DNA of 64,000 nucleotides, from assembly GCA_025558075.1 (NCBI GenBank), contig JAHLKF010000027.1:62001-126000 (forward strand), read 5' to 3'. The notes beneath the pieces are model-generated. The model was given only the letters and a program-made list of their open reading frames with translations, did not search any database and was not told where the DNA came from. This document shows positions 1-11,362 of the stretch, piece by piece (the first letter of the stretch is position 1; each line of letters opens with the position of its first letter). The stretch is from Gaertneriomyces semiglobifer. Taxonomy: Eukaryota; Chytridiomycota; Chytridiomycetes; Spizellomycetales; Spizellomycetaceae. The translations under genes were made by a program, and so were the position numbers.

Positions 1-253
1 GACCATTGTGAAGAACATCTTTAAGCGGCTTTTCCGGGTTTATGCGCACATTTATCACGCCCACTTTCCAAAGATTGTTGCGCTCGGAGAAGAGGCACAT
101 TTGAATACTTCCTTCAAACATTTTGTGTTCTTTGTGCAAGAGTTTGGGTTAATCGACAAAAAAGAGCTGGCGCCGTTGGAAGAGCTGATCAAGACGCTGA
201 CAAATGAAAACCGAGTTGGACCTGCTGGTGTTGGCGGAGCGCTGGCCCAGTGA
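1..253 (+). CDS. MOB1: MOB1-type kinase activator, C-terminal part (5' end outside window)
   Basis: The window opens inside an exon; codons run from base 2 to a TGA ending at 253, giving 83 C-terminal residues. The stretch reading FRVYAHIYHAHF followed by LNTSFKHFVFFVQEF is the conserved end of the Mob1/phocein fold. MOB1 binds and activates NDR/LATS-type kinases (Dbf2, Sid2 or Mob-Orb6 pathways in fungi) in mitotic exit, septation and polarity. No start codon is present here: the first codon that could be taken for a start is a GTG inside the domain, so the gene begins to the left of the window. MOB1 rather than MOB2 is favoured by the closeness of the C-terminal motif, but this is an inference from part of the protein. 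Confidence 0.93.
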   Translation, partial: TIVKNIFKRLFRVYAHIYHAHFPKIVALGEEAHLNTSFKHFVFFVQEFGLIDKKELAPLEELIKTLTNENRVGPAGVGGALAQ

Positions 254-572
254 GGCGACAAACGGTTGGGACATACATACGTAGGTTAGCAGCAGCAGCA
301 GCAGAAAGCGGGCGCTTGCGGCAGTTGTGAATAGAGTTGGCGTGTTTTGGATGCGTAATGGCAATATTACTAGTTGTTCTTTAACATCCATGCTGGTCCT
401 TCCCTTCAACCACCCAACCGCTATCCCCTTACCACTCCCGCTTGAGCGTTTTATATCATGTCTATTTGCAGTAAACGTAGCGGTTTTCACGTCAAGCGTC
501 CGAACAGTTCAACGCGTTGACGCATCGCGAAGATGAGCGCTTGCTCCCAAAAACCTGAGCGTTTCGGCCGCC
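254..572. other. MOB1-POC5 intergenic region with a short AGC repeat
   Basis: No gene is seen here. A run of AGC units lies at 288-304, just past the MOB1 stop and probably in its 3' UTR. An ACGCGT hexamer lies at 512-517, 56 nt before the POC5 start. It matches the MluI cell-cycle box bound by MBF in yeasts, but six-base matches are common by chance. Confidence 0.5.
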
Positions 573-2357
573 ATGTCCTCGCCGTCGTCTTCCTATGAAA
601 GCCTGTCCATTCCTCTAAGCCTCATCAGACCAGTTCAACCTGAGAGCGAGTCGGAGCGCGGGACGGCGAATCACGATATACCGTTCCCTGCCACGGAACC
701 AACAAGTCCAACGAGCGAACATGTCGCAACACCAGATCCGCCAGACCGAGTGGAGGCTATTGAAAAGGTTGCTTTCATAGAAACTCACGATGATGTCGAG
801 ACGACCAATGCTGAGAGAAAAAGATCTGGATCTTCCACGCCAAAAGAAATGGATCACCCAACCGAGACGAAAAGTAAAATCGGGAAAGTCCAACGCTCAA
901 AACAGATAACCCTGCATGTCACCAACCCAGCCTCTCAGAAGCCGCAGTTCCAGAAATCCCAAGCAGCAGCGCCAGCACGATCACGGACTACATCAAATAA
1001 GCCTACACCCGCCACATCACGAAGGAACTCGCCGGTAAGACTGACGACGGATCATCGAACCCCGCCTACCAAGTCCCAGGCCGCTCAATTGGAAGAACAT
1101 ATCTTGGCATCAATGCAATCTGACGGTTCTCAAATGGATCAGGACACCGCCGCCTTCACCGACTCGGTGCACAAGTGGACTGGAATGCTAGAGAGAGCAA
1201 TTATCGTACGTAAAAAACACATCCGATCTTCGTAAGGATGTGCACAAATAAGTATTCATCAGGGCGATTTGCATGCAGACAGATTTTATGTCGGCCCGAT
1301 CCTCCATGCTTGCTCGCCAAAGCCAGGCATTCGAAGGAACCCGCAGCAGTCTCGTGCAAAAGCTGGATGTGGTCACTAAAGAACTAAATGATACAAAAGC
1401 CCAGATTGGCAAATATCAGAAAACGGCCAAACGAAGTATGGAGTTGGTAGAGGGAGTCCTAGAGTACCTGAATCAGAAGGTTTGTACGTCCGCTGCTGAA
1501 CACCGCTTAAGTTTAGCCTTGTTCATCTCACGGAACGGAACTCAGAGGGCTAGAGCTGTACAGGCTATATACTTTGGCCGTTGGCGCGTCAAGTATGCGG
1601 ACGCCGCTCGACTTCGATTGGCCGGCAAGATGGCCGACCAGCATGCTGGAAGAGCGCTATTGCGCAAGACGCTAATTGGATGGCAAAGAGCTGGAGGCGT
1701 ATCATGGAGACGAAGTATCGAGACGCAAGTAAGGGTAAGTAGGCGGTCAACGATTCTTCACTTCCATCGCGACACACCTAAAATGAATCATAGAACGAAG
1801 CAGAGCGGGCTCTTGCAGAACTCGCTGCTGAGTATGACAAACAGATTGCGTCTTTGCAAAGCCAAGTATCGAATCTTGAGTCTGAATTGAGAGAATCAGA
1901 GACTGCCAGACAATCACAACAGGAAGACATGAAAAAGGCGTTTATGCGTGGAGTGTGTGCGTTGAACATGGAAGCCATGGGCATGTTTCGAAAAGGGAAT
2001 TTCCCTGGCGACATGCTTTGTGACCAACCTAGGGCGCCCTTACGTGAATCTAATGGTCGGCTGGCTCAAGAACGGCCAGAGAATTACAATCCCGTGGAAA
2101 TTCCGACTGGCAAAAGCCAAAACATGCGACCAAGGGAAGCGTCTAATTCGATACCGGCGCAGTGGGAGGCTGTGCCTAATAGAATGAGGTCCAAACCGGA
2201 CGTGACTTACCAACCACTGGGAGCATACGCCGGTGCGAGCCGGACGCCGCATGCGTCTGATCTGTTCGCAACGGGAAAGGCTACAGGGGGAACAGACTCG
2301 TATTTAAGCACCACAATTCAGCCGACTGACGGACTGGTAACTAGGCATGTAATATAA
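573..2357 (+). CDS. POC5: POC5 centriolar protein
   Basis: Four exons: 573-1205, 1279-1479, 1546-1734 (or ending at 1728, also in frame), 1794-2357, about 528 residues. The N-terminal 200 residues are low-complexity Ser/Pro/Thr. The middle is helical and carries Trp-centred Sfi1-like repeats of the kind that bind centrin, for example FGRWRVK and LIGWQRAG. The strongest link to animal POC5 is the segment DMKKAFMRGVCALNMEAM in the last exon, and GKMADQHAGRALLRK in exon 3 also matches. POC5 sits in the distal lumen of centrioles with centrin and is needed for elongation of the distal half. Its presence implies that this organism builds centrioles or basal bodies. The gene converges on the aldehyde dehydrogenase gene, with 154 bp between stops. 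Confidence 0.9.
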
Positions 2358-2511
2358 TCGAACAGAATAGAGGGGTGCAAGTGAACCACAGATGAATAGA
2401 GAAATCAATGTACAGACGCTTATGTCAGGTTTCTCAAGTGTAATGGGCATTCAGCATGAATAAGCTTGTTCTAGCATTTCGAATGTACGGTAGATGTCCA
2501 CAATGTGGTGT

Positions 2512-4016
2512 CTAGCTGGGTAGGAGATTGTACGACTTCAGCCGCGTAAGGTGGTCAAAACTGAAAGAGTGGGAGAACAAAAGGCTTAGCATTGGCGGGA
2601 ACGAATGTGCGGTCTTCATAGTTAAAAAACGCACCCGAAGCGTGATAGTCCGACGCCGCTTCCGCTTCCTTTCCATCCACCCCATGGTATTTCTGGATCG
2701 ACGGCATCACATCGGTTTGCGTACACTGTTCCTACCTCACAACCGGCCCCAATTTTCTGCACCCGATCCAGGTTCTTGGACCAAACGGACGATGTCAGAC
2801 CGTATTCAGAGTCATTGATGATCGCGAGAGCTTCAACATCTGACGACACAGGGATAACCGGGGCGATTGGACCAAAGGATTCGTCCTTGCATATCTTGAG
2901 CTGGGTAATAACGTCTTTTGGCGTAGAGGAAAATGTCACAAACGTGGGGGGAATATACGTCTTCGGTGCGTCTGCAGGCAGCGCGGGATGAGGGAGAACC
3001 TCACCCCCGCGTTGAACGGCCTCGTCCACTTGGGTACGTATAGCATCTGCCTGATGAGTGGTTACAACAGGACCCAACATAGTCTTTTCATCAAATGGGT
3101 CCCCTGGCGTCCACTTTGATATTTCCTTCTTGAGAAGTGCCACGAATTGTGGATAGACGCTCTCATGCACAAGCACACGCTCAACAGCGCAACAACTTTG
3201 GCCAGCGTTCCAAAGAACGCCTTCAACAACGCCTTCCACAGCAGAAGGTATGTCAGCGTCATCGCAAACATATGCGGCGTCCTTTCCTCCCAACTCCAAT
3301 GCAAGCGTTGGGAAATGGTTGTGCTTGAAAGACGCTTCGGCAAGAATTTTCCGAATTTCTTTGCCACCACGAACAGAGCCCGTAAAAACGACATGGCCTA
3401 CACGTGAGTCTTCGAGAGCAAGTCTGGCTATTGTGTGGTCCACCGTCAGGGATTGGAACACGTCCGCTGGACCTCCAGCCTGAATCCACGCCTTTGCCAA
3501 CCTTTCTCCAACAGGAAACGTCTGCGGAGCGTGCTTTAGCAGGACAACGTTGCCCGCCAGGAGCGCCGGCACAATCGAATTTACGACAACAAGATATGGG
3601 TAGTTCCATGCCGCGATGACCAGAATCACGCCAATAGGCTCTTTCACGATCTTGTGTTGCACCGATCGCGCCTTGCTCTTCTCACTTTGCACGGGCATTA
3701 CATCCTGTAATGCTTCCTGCGCAATATCGCACATATAAGTTCCGCGGTGGTAGAATCCATCAAGCTCTCCTTGCACATGAGAGATAGGACGACCGATAAG
3801 GTGCGTCAGCTCCTTTCCAGCTTCAACGCGATCAGCAAGAACATGATCAAGAAAGCTGCGAACAAGACGGGTGCGCTCAGCAAGCGACTTTTCCGCCCAA
3901 GACTTGCGTGCGGCGTGGGCGCTTGAGAGACAGGCGAGCGTCTGCTCTCGCGTCTGAAGCGGAACAGTCCTGTATGGCTTCAAAGAGTGAGGAGACACAA
4001 TCGTATATTCAGCCAT
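2512..4016 (-). CDS. NAD(P)-dependent aldehyde dehydrogenase
   Basis: Two exons on the minus strand: 4016-2635 and 2560-2512, joined over a 74-nt intron; 476 residues. Family signatures are FTGSVRGGKEI (cofactor region), LELGGK with the general-base Glu, and GQSCC with the catalytic Cys. Reading straight through the intron would end the protein at SRFGCVF. Splicing gives SRFGFDHLTRLKSYNLLPS, the usual end of this superfamily, so the small last exon is well supported. The ATG at 4016 is preferred over one 48 nt upstream because the extra residues look unlike coding sequence. Members oxidise aldehydes to acids; the substrate cannot be told from sequence. There is no evident signal or targeting peptide. 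The gene is divergent from ATG3 across a 750-bp region. Confidence 0.9.
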
Positions 4017-4766
4017 GATGCCCAAAAAGCCTCCAAGAAAATGCGGCGACAGCGAACAGTCCAACGCTCAACTCGCTGAATTGGATGCTTTCATCTGCGT
4101 GATGACTTCCAAACGACACACTCGCGTTTGTCCAGTGGTTGGCACAGTCACGTTGAGCATGGCACAGTCATGCTTTGACATGCGTGAATCGGCATCTCAA
4201 AAGGTTGTTTAAACGGCGGCGAGTCCGTTGGCGACGGCGATTGCGGAGAATTGCCATGGGTCTCTTGATCGTATGGAATTTTTGTGAATGGGAGGATTCT
4301 TCGAGCAGTCAGTCAACGGGCATGAACAGGTACCTCGCACATGTTCCATTTGCGTGTGCGGTTAGAGCGTCCGCTATACGGAGTACCTGCAAGTGCCGAG
4401 CAGCCCTCGTCGGTTTGCAGGCGATTCAAGGGAGGTTGAGACAAGCTTCATGTGCATTCTTTCCGGTTCCATTCGAGTTCGTATGAGAACCGTAAGTCCT
4501 CATTGATACTTTCCTCAAAGAGACGTGCCAAACCATACAGCACCCAGCACCCTGCCTGGGGCCAGACAGCAGGAACACTCTTCCAGACTGCATACTTCCT
4601 TCCGCTCGGTTGAAACCTGCAGCGGGATTCCATTGTGAGCATTCGTCGCCGTCCTTGTCTCGTATTTGACCTCACGCGTCGTTTGTCGCAGCGAACAGCA
4701 GACGTTCTTCCGCCAAGTTATTCCATCCATTGATTCCTCCATTAGCTTGATTTTGCATAGACGACT
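4017..4766. other. Divergent promoter region, aldehyde dehydrogenase / ATG3
   Basis: No convincing gene is seen. The region holds a tandem pair of 12-mers (4141-4172, described separately) and an ACGCGT hexamer near 4673. Short open frames here have no recognisable composition or motifs. Confidence 0.5.
4141..4172 (+). promoter_or_regulatory. Tandem pair of GGCACAGTCAYG 12-mers
   Basis: GGCACAGTCACG at 4141 and GGCACAGTCATG at 4161 start 20 bp apart. The same 12-mer family appears three more times at 18046-18098. The pair lies 125-156 bp upstream of the aldehyde dehydrogenase start. The factor is unknown; a regulatory role is inferred only from repetition and spacing. Confidence 0.4.
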
Positions 4767-5847
4767 ATGGCGACTCTGCATTCCTTATTCCATTCCGCTC
4801 GAGAATACCTGAACCCCTTGCTGAAGACCTCAAAGTTTCACGAGACGGGCGTTTTGACGCCGGAAGAGTTTGTATTAGCTGGCGACTATCTGGTGCAGAA
4901 ATGCCCAACGTGGGCTTGGTCGGGTGGCGACCCGTCAAAGAGAAGGGAATATTTGCCTGGAGATAAGCAGTTTCTTACCACCAAGAATGTTCCGTGTCTG
5001 ATGAGGTTGAACCAGTACAATGGTGGGAGCACCGCAGAAGGAGAGGCCGGGTATAGAGAACTTGAGGTTGAGGGCGACGATGATGCAGGCTGGGTGGCGA
5101 CGCATCATGGTAGAAAGAGCGGAAGAGATGGGGAACTGGCCGACATTGGGGATGGGGAACCAGACGCTCTGGAGGATCAAGCAGTGGCCCAAGTCGCAGA
5201 GGGTATGACAAATATTCGCATGAATGAAAGCGCTACAGCAAACGATACAAGCATACCGGATATTGATGACATCCCTGACATGGATGACTACGAAACGTTG
5301 GCGGGTGATGTGGTGGAAGAGGAGGATCCGGCGGCACTTCCACCGGCATCGGACGAGAGAATATTAAGAACTCGGTACGCACCTGACTGTTCGAACGTGC
5401 GGATGCCTGCCAGATACTGACTCTCTTCACCAGGACGTATGACATATCCATAACCTATGACAAGTATTACCAGACCCCACGAGTTTTCCTCATCGGCTAC
5501 GACCCAAATCATGCCCCGCTGACGTCTGAGCAGATTTTCGAAGACATATCTCAAGAGCATGCCCAAAAAACGGTCACCATCGAGCCACATCCGCACCTGC
5601 AGATCTCGATGGCTTCCATTCACCCATGCCGTCACGCAGAAGTAATGAAGAAAATCATTGAGCGCATGAAAGATAGCGGCAAGGAGCCTCGAGTGGACTC
5701 TTACTTGCTGATTTTCTTAAAGTTCATCAGCACTGTCATACCTACCATTGAGTACGATTGTGAGTATGCCTTTCATCGCCGCCTGTGACCTGCCTTGGTT
5801 CTAACGAGCAGTTCACGTTTGCAGACACCACATCTGTAGATGTTTGA
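4767..5847 (+). CDS. ATG3: Autophagy E2-like enzyme ATG3
   Basis: Three exons: 4767-5374, 5434-5759, 5825-5847; 318 residues. ATG3 is the E2-like enzyme that takes the ubiquitin-like ATG8 from ATG7 and attaches it to phosphatidylethanolamine on autophagic membranes. The N-terminus (helix, then [12 protein letters not shown] and [14 protein letters not shown]) and the C-terminal E2 fold are both present. The catalytic Cys lies in the IHPC motif near residue 268. A long acidic, disordered insert (roughly residues 85-190) corresponds to the flexible region that binds ATG7 and ATG8. The third exon is tiny and changes the end to IEYDYTTSVDV, matching the family's IEYDY ending; reading through would give an unrelated tail. 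It converges on the Ap4A phosphorylase gene. Confidence 0.96.
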
Positions 5848-6030
5848 TTGCTGTACTACTGGAGTCATAATCAAAATGATATTCTCGGTAGACTGGTTTT
5901 CAAGTAGCGAATGTGTTGATTATGTTTTTGCGTTCTTGTTGTCCCTCTACTGATATCTCTATCTATGGGTTTCGGGTATAATTTCAGCGAAACTTGACGC
6001 ACAATTAAGCCCATAAGGCGCAGGAACGGA

Positions 6031-7168
6031 TTAGGTTGATGCGGTCTTTTCGAATGCGCAACCTTTGAGCACATCCCAAATCCGTTCACCCACATCCAAT
6101 CGGAGTACCTCCAGTTGCTGCTCTGTCTTGCATAACAGCATGCCCGCAAAGCCGACAGAGTTCACGCTCAAATCGAGAGCGCGCTCGAATCGCCGTGGAA
6201 CGCAAAACATGAATTCTTTGGTCATGACAAAGTTGTATGAAGGCGGGTTTATATCTTCTTCCACCGCGGGTAATCCTTCCACTAGCATTGGGTGCGTTTG
6301 GACCTCCAAGCACTTTGCTGGAGAGATGCCGGCGGAAGAGAATGCATGGGCTACGAGCGACCGATACAAAGACTCCAAATTAAGTGGATTGACGTTTGGC
6401 GGCAACAGCATAAAACTGTGGGCGAACGGCAAAGCCGAGTGAGTATGAGGGACTCCTTGCTGATACTTTGCCTTAGCGGCTTCAGACAGAAAGAGACTAG
6501 CAATTGGTGGCTGGTCCTCGATCGGTAAGAACTGAAGATGCTTGTGAGGCACACTTGCGCCGGACACATGACCACAGTTGTAGAAGCAGAGATAGGTAAT
6601 AGCTTGCGGGTGCTTCTCCGTGGAGCCAACTGTGATATCAGGGTAGTCTGATATGAATGTCCTGTCATTGTGCAAGATCTTCCACGTTGTGGATAGGTCC
6701 GCACCATCCAGCGGATTGAACTGACTTTCAAACTCTGAATGAATGATAACACACATTAAGTCAGCGGTTTCCGCAGAAAATGGAAGCGCTATCATTCAAC
6801 GCACCTTTGGTGGTTAATAGGACATGTCCCCGCACAACGCTAAACTTGTTCAACAGCACATTATGATGGTCGAATGCGGTGACATACATGGCTGGTTCGA
6901 ACGGCAGGAACGGACTTCTCGGCCGGCTACAGACATCTGAACGCAGCTTCTCCGGTTTCTCGCTAGGTATACTGATGGACGCCGGGTTCCCATATCCTTC
7001 TGGCTTGGAAGACAAAGCAGTTACAAGTCGAACCTGGAAATTCACTCCTATCGGCGTTGCAATAGTATGCACTGTGGATGGACTAAAGCGGACATGGCCA
7101 CTGGCGAGAGATCTGTCGAACGTCGCCAAGATCGCTTGCGAAATGGGAATCGGCTTTGACGCCGCCAT
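6031..7168 (-). CDS. Ap4A phosphorylase (ATP adenylyltransferase), APA1/APA2 type
   Basis: Two exons: 7168-6805 and 6734-6031, joined over a 70-nt intron; 355 residues, close to the 320-330 of yeast Apa1/Apa2. The enzyme splits diadenosine tetraphosphate with phosphate into ATP and ADP. The HIT-like core HVSGASVPHKHLQFLP carries the histidine motif with the nucleophile. The N-terminal part shows NVLLNKFSVVRGHVLLTTKEFESQ across the splice junction, which fixes the intron. Fungi use this phosphorylase where animals use the unrelated Nudix Ap4A hydrolase. The gene faces IF1 across about 940 bp of non-coding DNA. Confidence 0.94.
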
Positions 7169-8108
7169 CGTTGCCAGCGTTGCAAAGTGCGAATATATAC
7201 ACTTGCAGACAGAACACTAAACTGGACATTTCCCAACAGTGCAACTAACGACTGAAGCGATCTGACGAAACTTGCATGATTCAACTGACACCGCTCAAAA
7301 CAAGCGTCAGATATTGCCGTTCAAGATTGCATTGGTTGGTTCAGGCAAGTTCTCCTAATATGCACTCGAAATGCTGCGATACGCAACAGTAGAGCCCCAG
7401 TATGGCCCACGCAATGGCTCGTTGGTGCCCGTATGAAGCGATACTGCGGACCGGCTAGATTGCTAAAATGCTTGAAAGGCTGTCCAACATTTTGTAGGTT
7501 CTCAGGCTTGCTGGACGGCTGAACGGGCTGCTAAAGCATATCACGTTCAATGAAGCACTCGATCGATGGCCCGTTGAGGTTCTTCTGACTAGAGAACATA
7601 CTGCACCAAACGATGGATCACACCAACATCCCCGTAGAGTTTCCTAGTTGAAACAGTGATGGGATGAGGAATGTCCATATTATAACCATATGCGTCTTCT
7701 GACCATTTGCAGGTCCTTCACATCCCGCCATAAGTTTGGGGATGCACCTCCGCGATCTCATAGAAACCCTCCCCGCTTCAAGAATGCCTATTTAGGACCT
7801 TCTCATCAGAATGTAATGACTGCTTTCTACAGCGCTGAGCAGTTCTGTTTCGTTTTGACGCGTCAGAACACATCGTCGTTCCGAACAGGGGCTTTCATTC
7901 AGCATCGCATTGCGTGAAGCAAGCCCTGCTTATGTATGTCGGGTGATATTTACGAGGGGTCTCCAGCAATGAAGCCTCTCTGTCCTCGCAATAACGGACA
8001 TCATGTCTGAGCGATATTCGTCTACAAGCTAAACATTGTCTGGCTCGACAGCTACAAAAGCAAGCCATGCCCAACCATTTCACACAGCCAATACTTACCA
8101 TCACCGTC
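7169..8108. other. Divergent intergenic region, Ap4A phosphorylase / IF1
   Basis: About 940 bp. Open frames up to 81 codons exist but none shows a recognisable motif or a plausible splice partner. I see no RNA gene or repeat. Confidence 0.5.
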
Positions 8109-8655
8109 ATGTCGCGCGTGGGAAAAGGAGTGATCTTCAAGAATGTGACCAGATCAGTGCTTACTGGCCGTTCCGGCCATGTTCGTGAAGCAGGTCAGTC
8201 AATTTGATCCTCTTTTACCTAACTTTCCCCTACCATATCCCTCACACCACTCTTACTTCTTTTTCCCAGGCGGAGCCTTTTCTGCTCGTGAGGCTGCCCA
8301 GGAGGACCGCTACGTATGGGAACAAGAGAAGGCCGCCATCATACGTTTACGTGAGCAGTTAGCTCAACAGGAAGCGCGCGCAGCCAAGAAGCTCGAGGTG
8401 GATCCGATGCTTGATCCACAGTTTGCGAATTCAATCAACCGGGCCCAGCATTCTTCATTTCAAAGCAGCGGTTCGACGAGCGCTGAACCGATCGTCGAGA
8501 CTCAGTACGTTGAACCGAAATTGAGGAAAGAATCATTTTCTCACCATTGACCATTTGCATCTTCTTGTAGGCAAGTTCGCTATACCTGGACAAGTACGGT
8601 TGAGGAGCCGGTTGAAGATCAAAGCCAAGGGCGGAATTCTAGCGAGTCGCGTTAG
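8109..8655 (+). CDS. Mitochondrial F1F0-ATPase inhibitor, IF1 family
   Basis: Three exons: 8109-8193, 8270-8504, 8571-8655; 134 residues. The family core GGAFSAREAAQEDRYVWEQ is followed by a Lys/Arg/Glu-rich helix, as in yeast Inh1 and animal IF1. The protein blocks ATP hydrolysis by mitochondrial ATP synthase when matrix pH falls. The first about 28 residues are basic and free of acidic residues until the end, suiting a matrix presequence. The first splice falls exactly before the inhibitory region. The remaining about 65 residues form a Ser/Thr/Gln-rich tail with no counterpart in yeast Inh1 (85 residues in its precursor). The core identification is good; the tail depends on my placing of the last intron. 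Confidence 0.8.
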
Positions 8656-8928
8656 TCGTGGGCTCTAATGCTTATCTTGTCAATATATCAAAGCATCATA
8701 AACCACGGGGTGGGACGTGCATATTGAAGCCGTCCGTATCAATGTGTAAGCGTTTCTGCAAATCGATGACCAGTCTGTTCAATTCAAGTGCAACAACAGT
8801 ATCGGTGCACGAGGATTTATTCTAAAGGTTCGCAACAGGGTCTAACAAAATCCGCTTCAAGCTGCTCCCGTTCTGCTTGGTCCCTCATGTTTTTCATGCC
8901 TTCCGCACGCAAAGGCGATCTCACAACG
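8656..8928. other. Convergent 3' region between IF1 and GUP1
   Basis: 273 bp between the stop codons of two convergent genes. Nothing recognisable beyond presumed 3' UTR sequence. Confidence 0.5.
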
Positions 8929-11054
8929 CTATGATCTTCTCCTCAATTCTTTTTCTTCTCGGGCTCTTTGTTCACTTTCTCGAATCTCAAACATAAGCTG
9001 CGCCGCGCTATAAAGTGCGACCAAAACCTCAACAACAAAGAATGTATGGCCGCCTCCAAATACGCCATCAACAATCTCCTTAACACCATCCACACCCACA
9101 GCAAACCCGACCAGATTCGCAATCATCATAAGGAGAATGTTGAATGTGGCGGCAAGTCCACTGAGGTGGCGGTGGGCTGTTGCAGATACTTTGAACGTGT
9201 AGAACGATGTTTTTGCCAGAGAGCGCAATAATAGCTCTGGTAGGATAAATAAGCTGACCAGCCATCCCCATGTAAGGAGACGCAACGAAATGTCGTGCCA
9301 TATGGCGACCCAAGTGAAGATTGGAAAGATTGACAAGGCGTAATACCTCCGACCTCCCAAGGGAAGATATATGTAGCTGGAAAAATGATGAGACATTATC
9401 AAACATAAGTCTTAGTAAGAAATATCGGATGTAAGACAAAGTTGCACACGTACCGCACGAGCCAGCGATTGTATGAGCGGTGCCAACTTCTCCAGAACTC
9501 CATTCCCGAATAGTTGTTGGACATGCACCGTGTCATGTTTTCGACTGTTTCAACCCCATCCGCCAATGCCCAGAGACGAAAGAATCGCCATATGACAAGC
9601 AGCTGAGATGCGAAGTCAGTCAACCATTCCCAAAAACGGTACTATGACCGGCAGCGCAATTTACCTTTAGCCATATCAGCTTAAGATTCCAGTATCCGAC
9701 CATGCTCATCTCAAAAGGACTATATCCCTTCCATGCCCGTGTGTCTTTCACTGCCACCACATAACAGGTGTGCATGACCACCTCCATGACAAACCAAACT
9801 CCCACCCAACGAGCGGCATACTTTAGGGTCCCCTTTAAACTGCTCAACGCCGTTGGAGTCTGAATTTGACGGTAAAAGTCGTTGAAGGTGATGATTGGTC
9901 CAGCGAGGTAGAGTGGAATATAGAGAAGATATGTCCAATATGAAAGAAGATTGTACGACTGATGTGGCAATGGTGTGCTCAAACGGGCCGTGGCACAGTT
10001 GTTAGGTGAGAAAGTGGTCGATATCGAGCACACGGGACAGCGTTGCCGGTGAGAATCCAGTATGGCTTTGTTCTTTGGGGAGTTGCACGTCCAGTAGTAA
10101 TCCATCGTAAATGAGATCATCCGCAAGGTGCTGATGTTAAACGTCACCCACCAACGCATGTTAATCCCCTGGACTTCATCCTAAACATGGCCTAAAGTCA
10201 GAACGTCGGTCAACAGTACATTACGTGTGATTCGCACGTACCAACCATGAAAGTGCAGGGAACACTGCACCAAAGCTATACCCGTTCCACTTGTCGTTTG
10301 CGAACAGCACTGCGATGCTCCAAATCCAAGAAAATGCAACTCCCGCTCTTGTATGGCCAATAGCTTTAGTGACGGCATAGTTTGTGAATGTTATAATGAG
10401 GATCTTGAGCACGGAGGCGCCGTGGACGGCAAATAGGAAAGCCAATGAAAATGCCAGAGAGAAAATGAGTCGGGCACGAAGAGCAGTGCGTTGGACGACA
10501 TGCGAAAGTGCCAAGTATGCAAGCATGACCGTTCCCAAGGTGGGAAGGTTGTTACGGAATGATGCATATTGCGCATCACTGTTGTCCTGTAAGGTTACTT
10601 TTGAGTTCATGGTGCAACCACTGAAAGGATCGTAGCCTTTGCACTTACCACCTCCCGCCCAAAGAGCCAGCCATTGGACAGTCGCTTTTTGTAGATTTGG
10701 TAACTGGGATGACTTTCTACTCGCGAGTCATGCCGAGTCAGACAGCGGACGCTTTCGCCAAAGAGCATTTCGGTACAAACCTTTACTGAACCCAAAAGCG
10801 ACTAACCACATTTGAGGCACAGCCCAGATTATAATGGCAAAGTAGAGTAAAAACTCCAAAGTTAACCACCTTGAGGGTGAAGCTCGTGAGATGCTCGTGG
10901 TTCGCCTGACGGTTGAGTTGAGCAAAGTCTCACTTCTACTTCTCGGTAAAAGCGATGTGCCGTCTAATGCCGCTGTCGACTGTGGTCCCATGGTCGGCGC
11001 TGCACTGGGTATTGAGGTTGGGGGAGCAAACGGCGTCCTCTGCTTGGGTGGCAT
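8929..11054 (-). CDS. GUP1: GUP1-type membrane-bound O-acyltransferase (MBOAT)
   Basis: Six exons: 11054-10781, 10716-10649, 10586-10242, 10180-9665, 9602-9454, 9376-8929; 599 residues (yeast Gup1 has 560). All five junctions keep frame and rebuild family motifs, for example [17 protein letters not shown] across exons 2-3 and [20 protein letters not shown] across exons 5-6. The MBOAT active-site His lies in TWVAIWHDI. Roughly ten hydrophobic segments are visible. Yeast Gup1 is an ER acyltransferase that remodels GPI anchors by adding long-chain fatty acid, and it is related to animal HHAT. The ATG at 11054 is the first one; a GTG three codons earlier is not used. It is divergent from the CBS-domain gene. 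Confidence 0.94.
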
Positions 11055-11362
11055 GGGAGCCACAAGTCGAGAGTCCTTTTACAAAAGGTCAAATGAGTTT
11101 ACACTTCTCAGCATCACAATGCACACCCCGGACTACTACCTACCACAGCAGCCTTTATTCTTCTTTCAATTGACGCTTCCTCACAGCACGGCTTTTGTAT
11201 GTGCAGGCTTTTGAAGACGGGGCGCTTAACTGAGCGGGAACCGCGTATCTTCTGCGTGACAACTGTTAACTGCCGAGAAGCGGATTCAGAGAACCGAACG
11301 CTACAATTGGTCTTACGATCCAAGGAAAAAGGAGCGAGGAAGACTGAAGAGCATCCGCATCA
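11055..11362. other. Divergent promoter region, GUP1 / CBS-domain gene
   Basis: 308 bp shared upstream region of two divergent genes. I see no clear TATA box or repeated motif. Confidence 0.45.

Noticed and set aside
512..517. MluI cell-cycle box (ACGCGT) as a POC5 control site
   Set aside because: The hexamer also occurs inside coding sequence, for example in the carnitine acetyltransferase and NTF2 genes, so a single copy is not meaningful.
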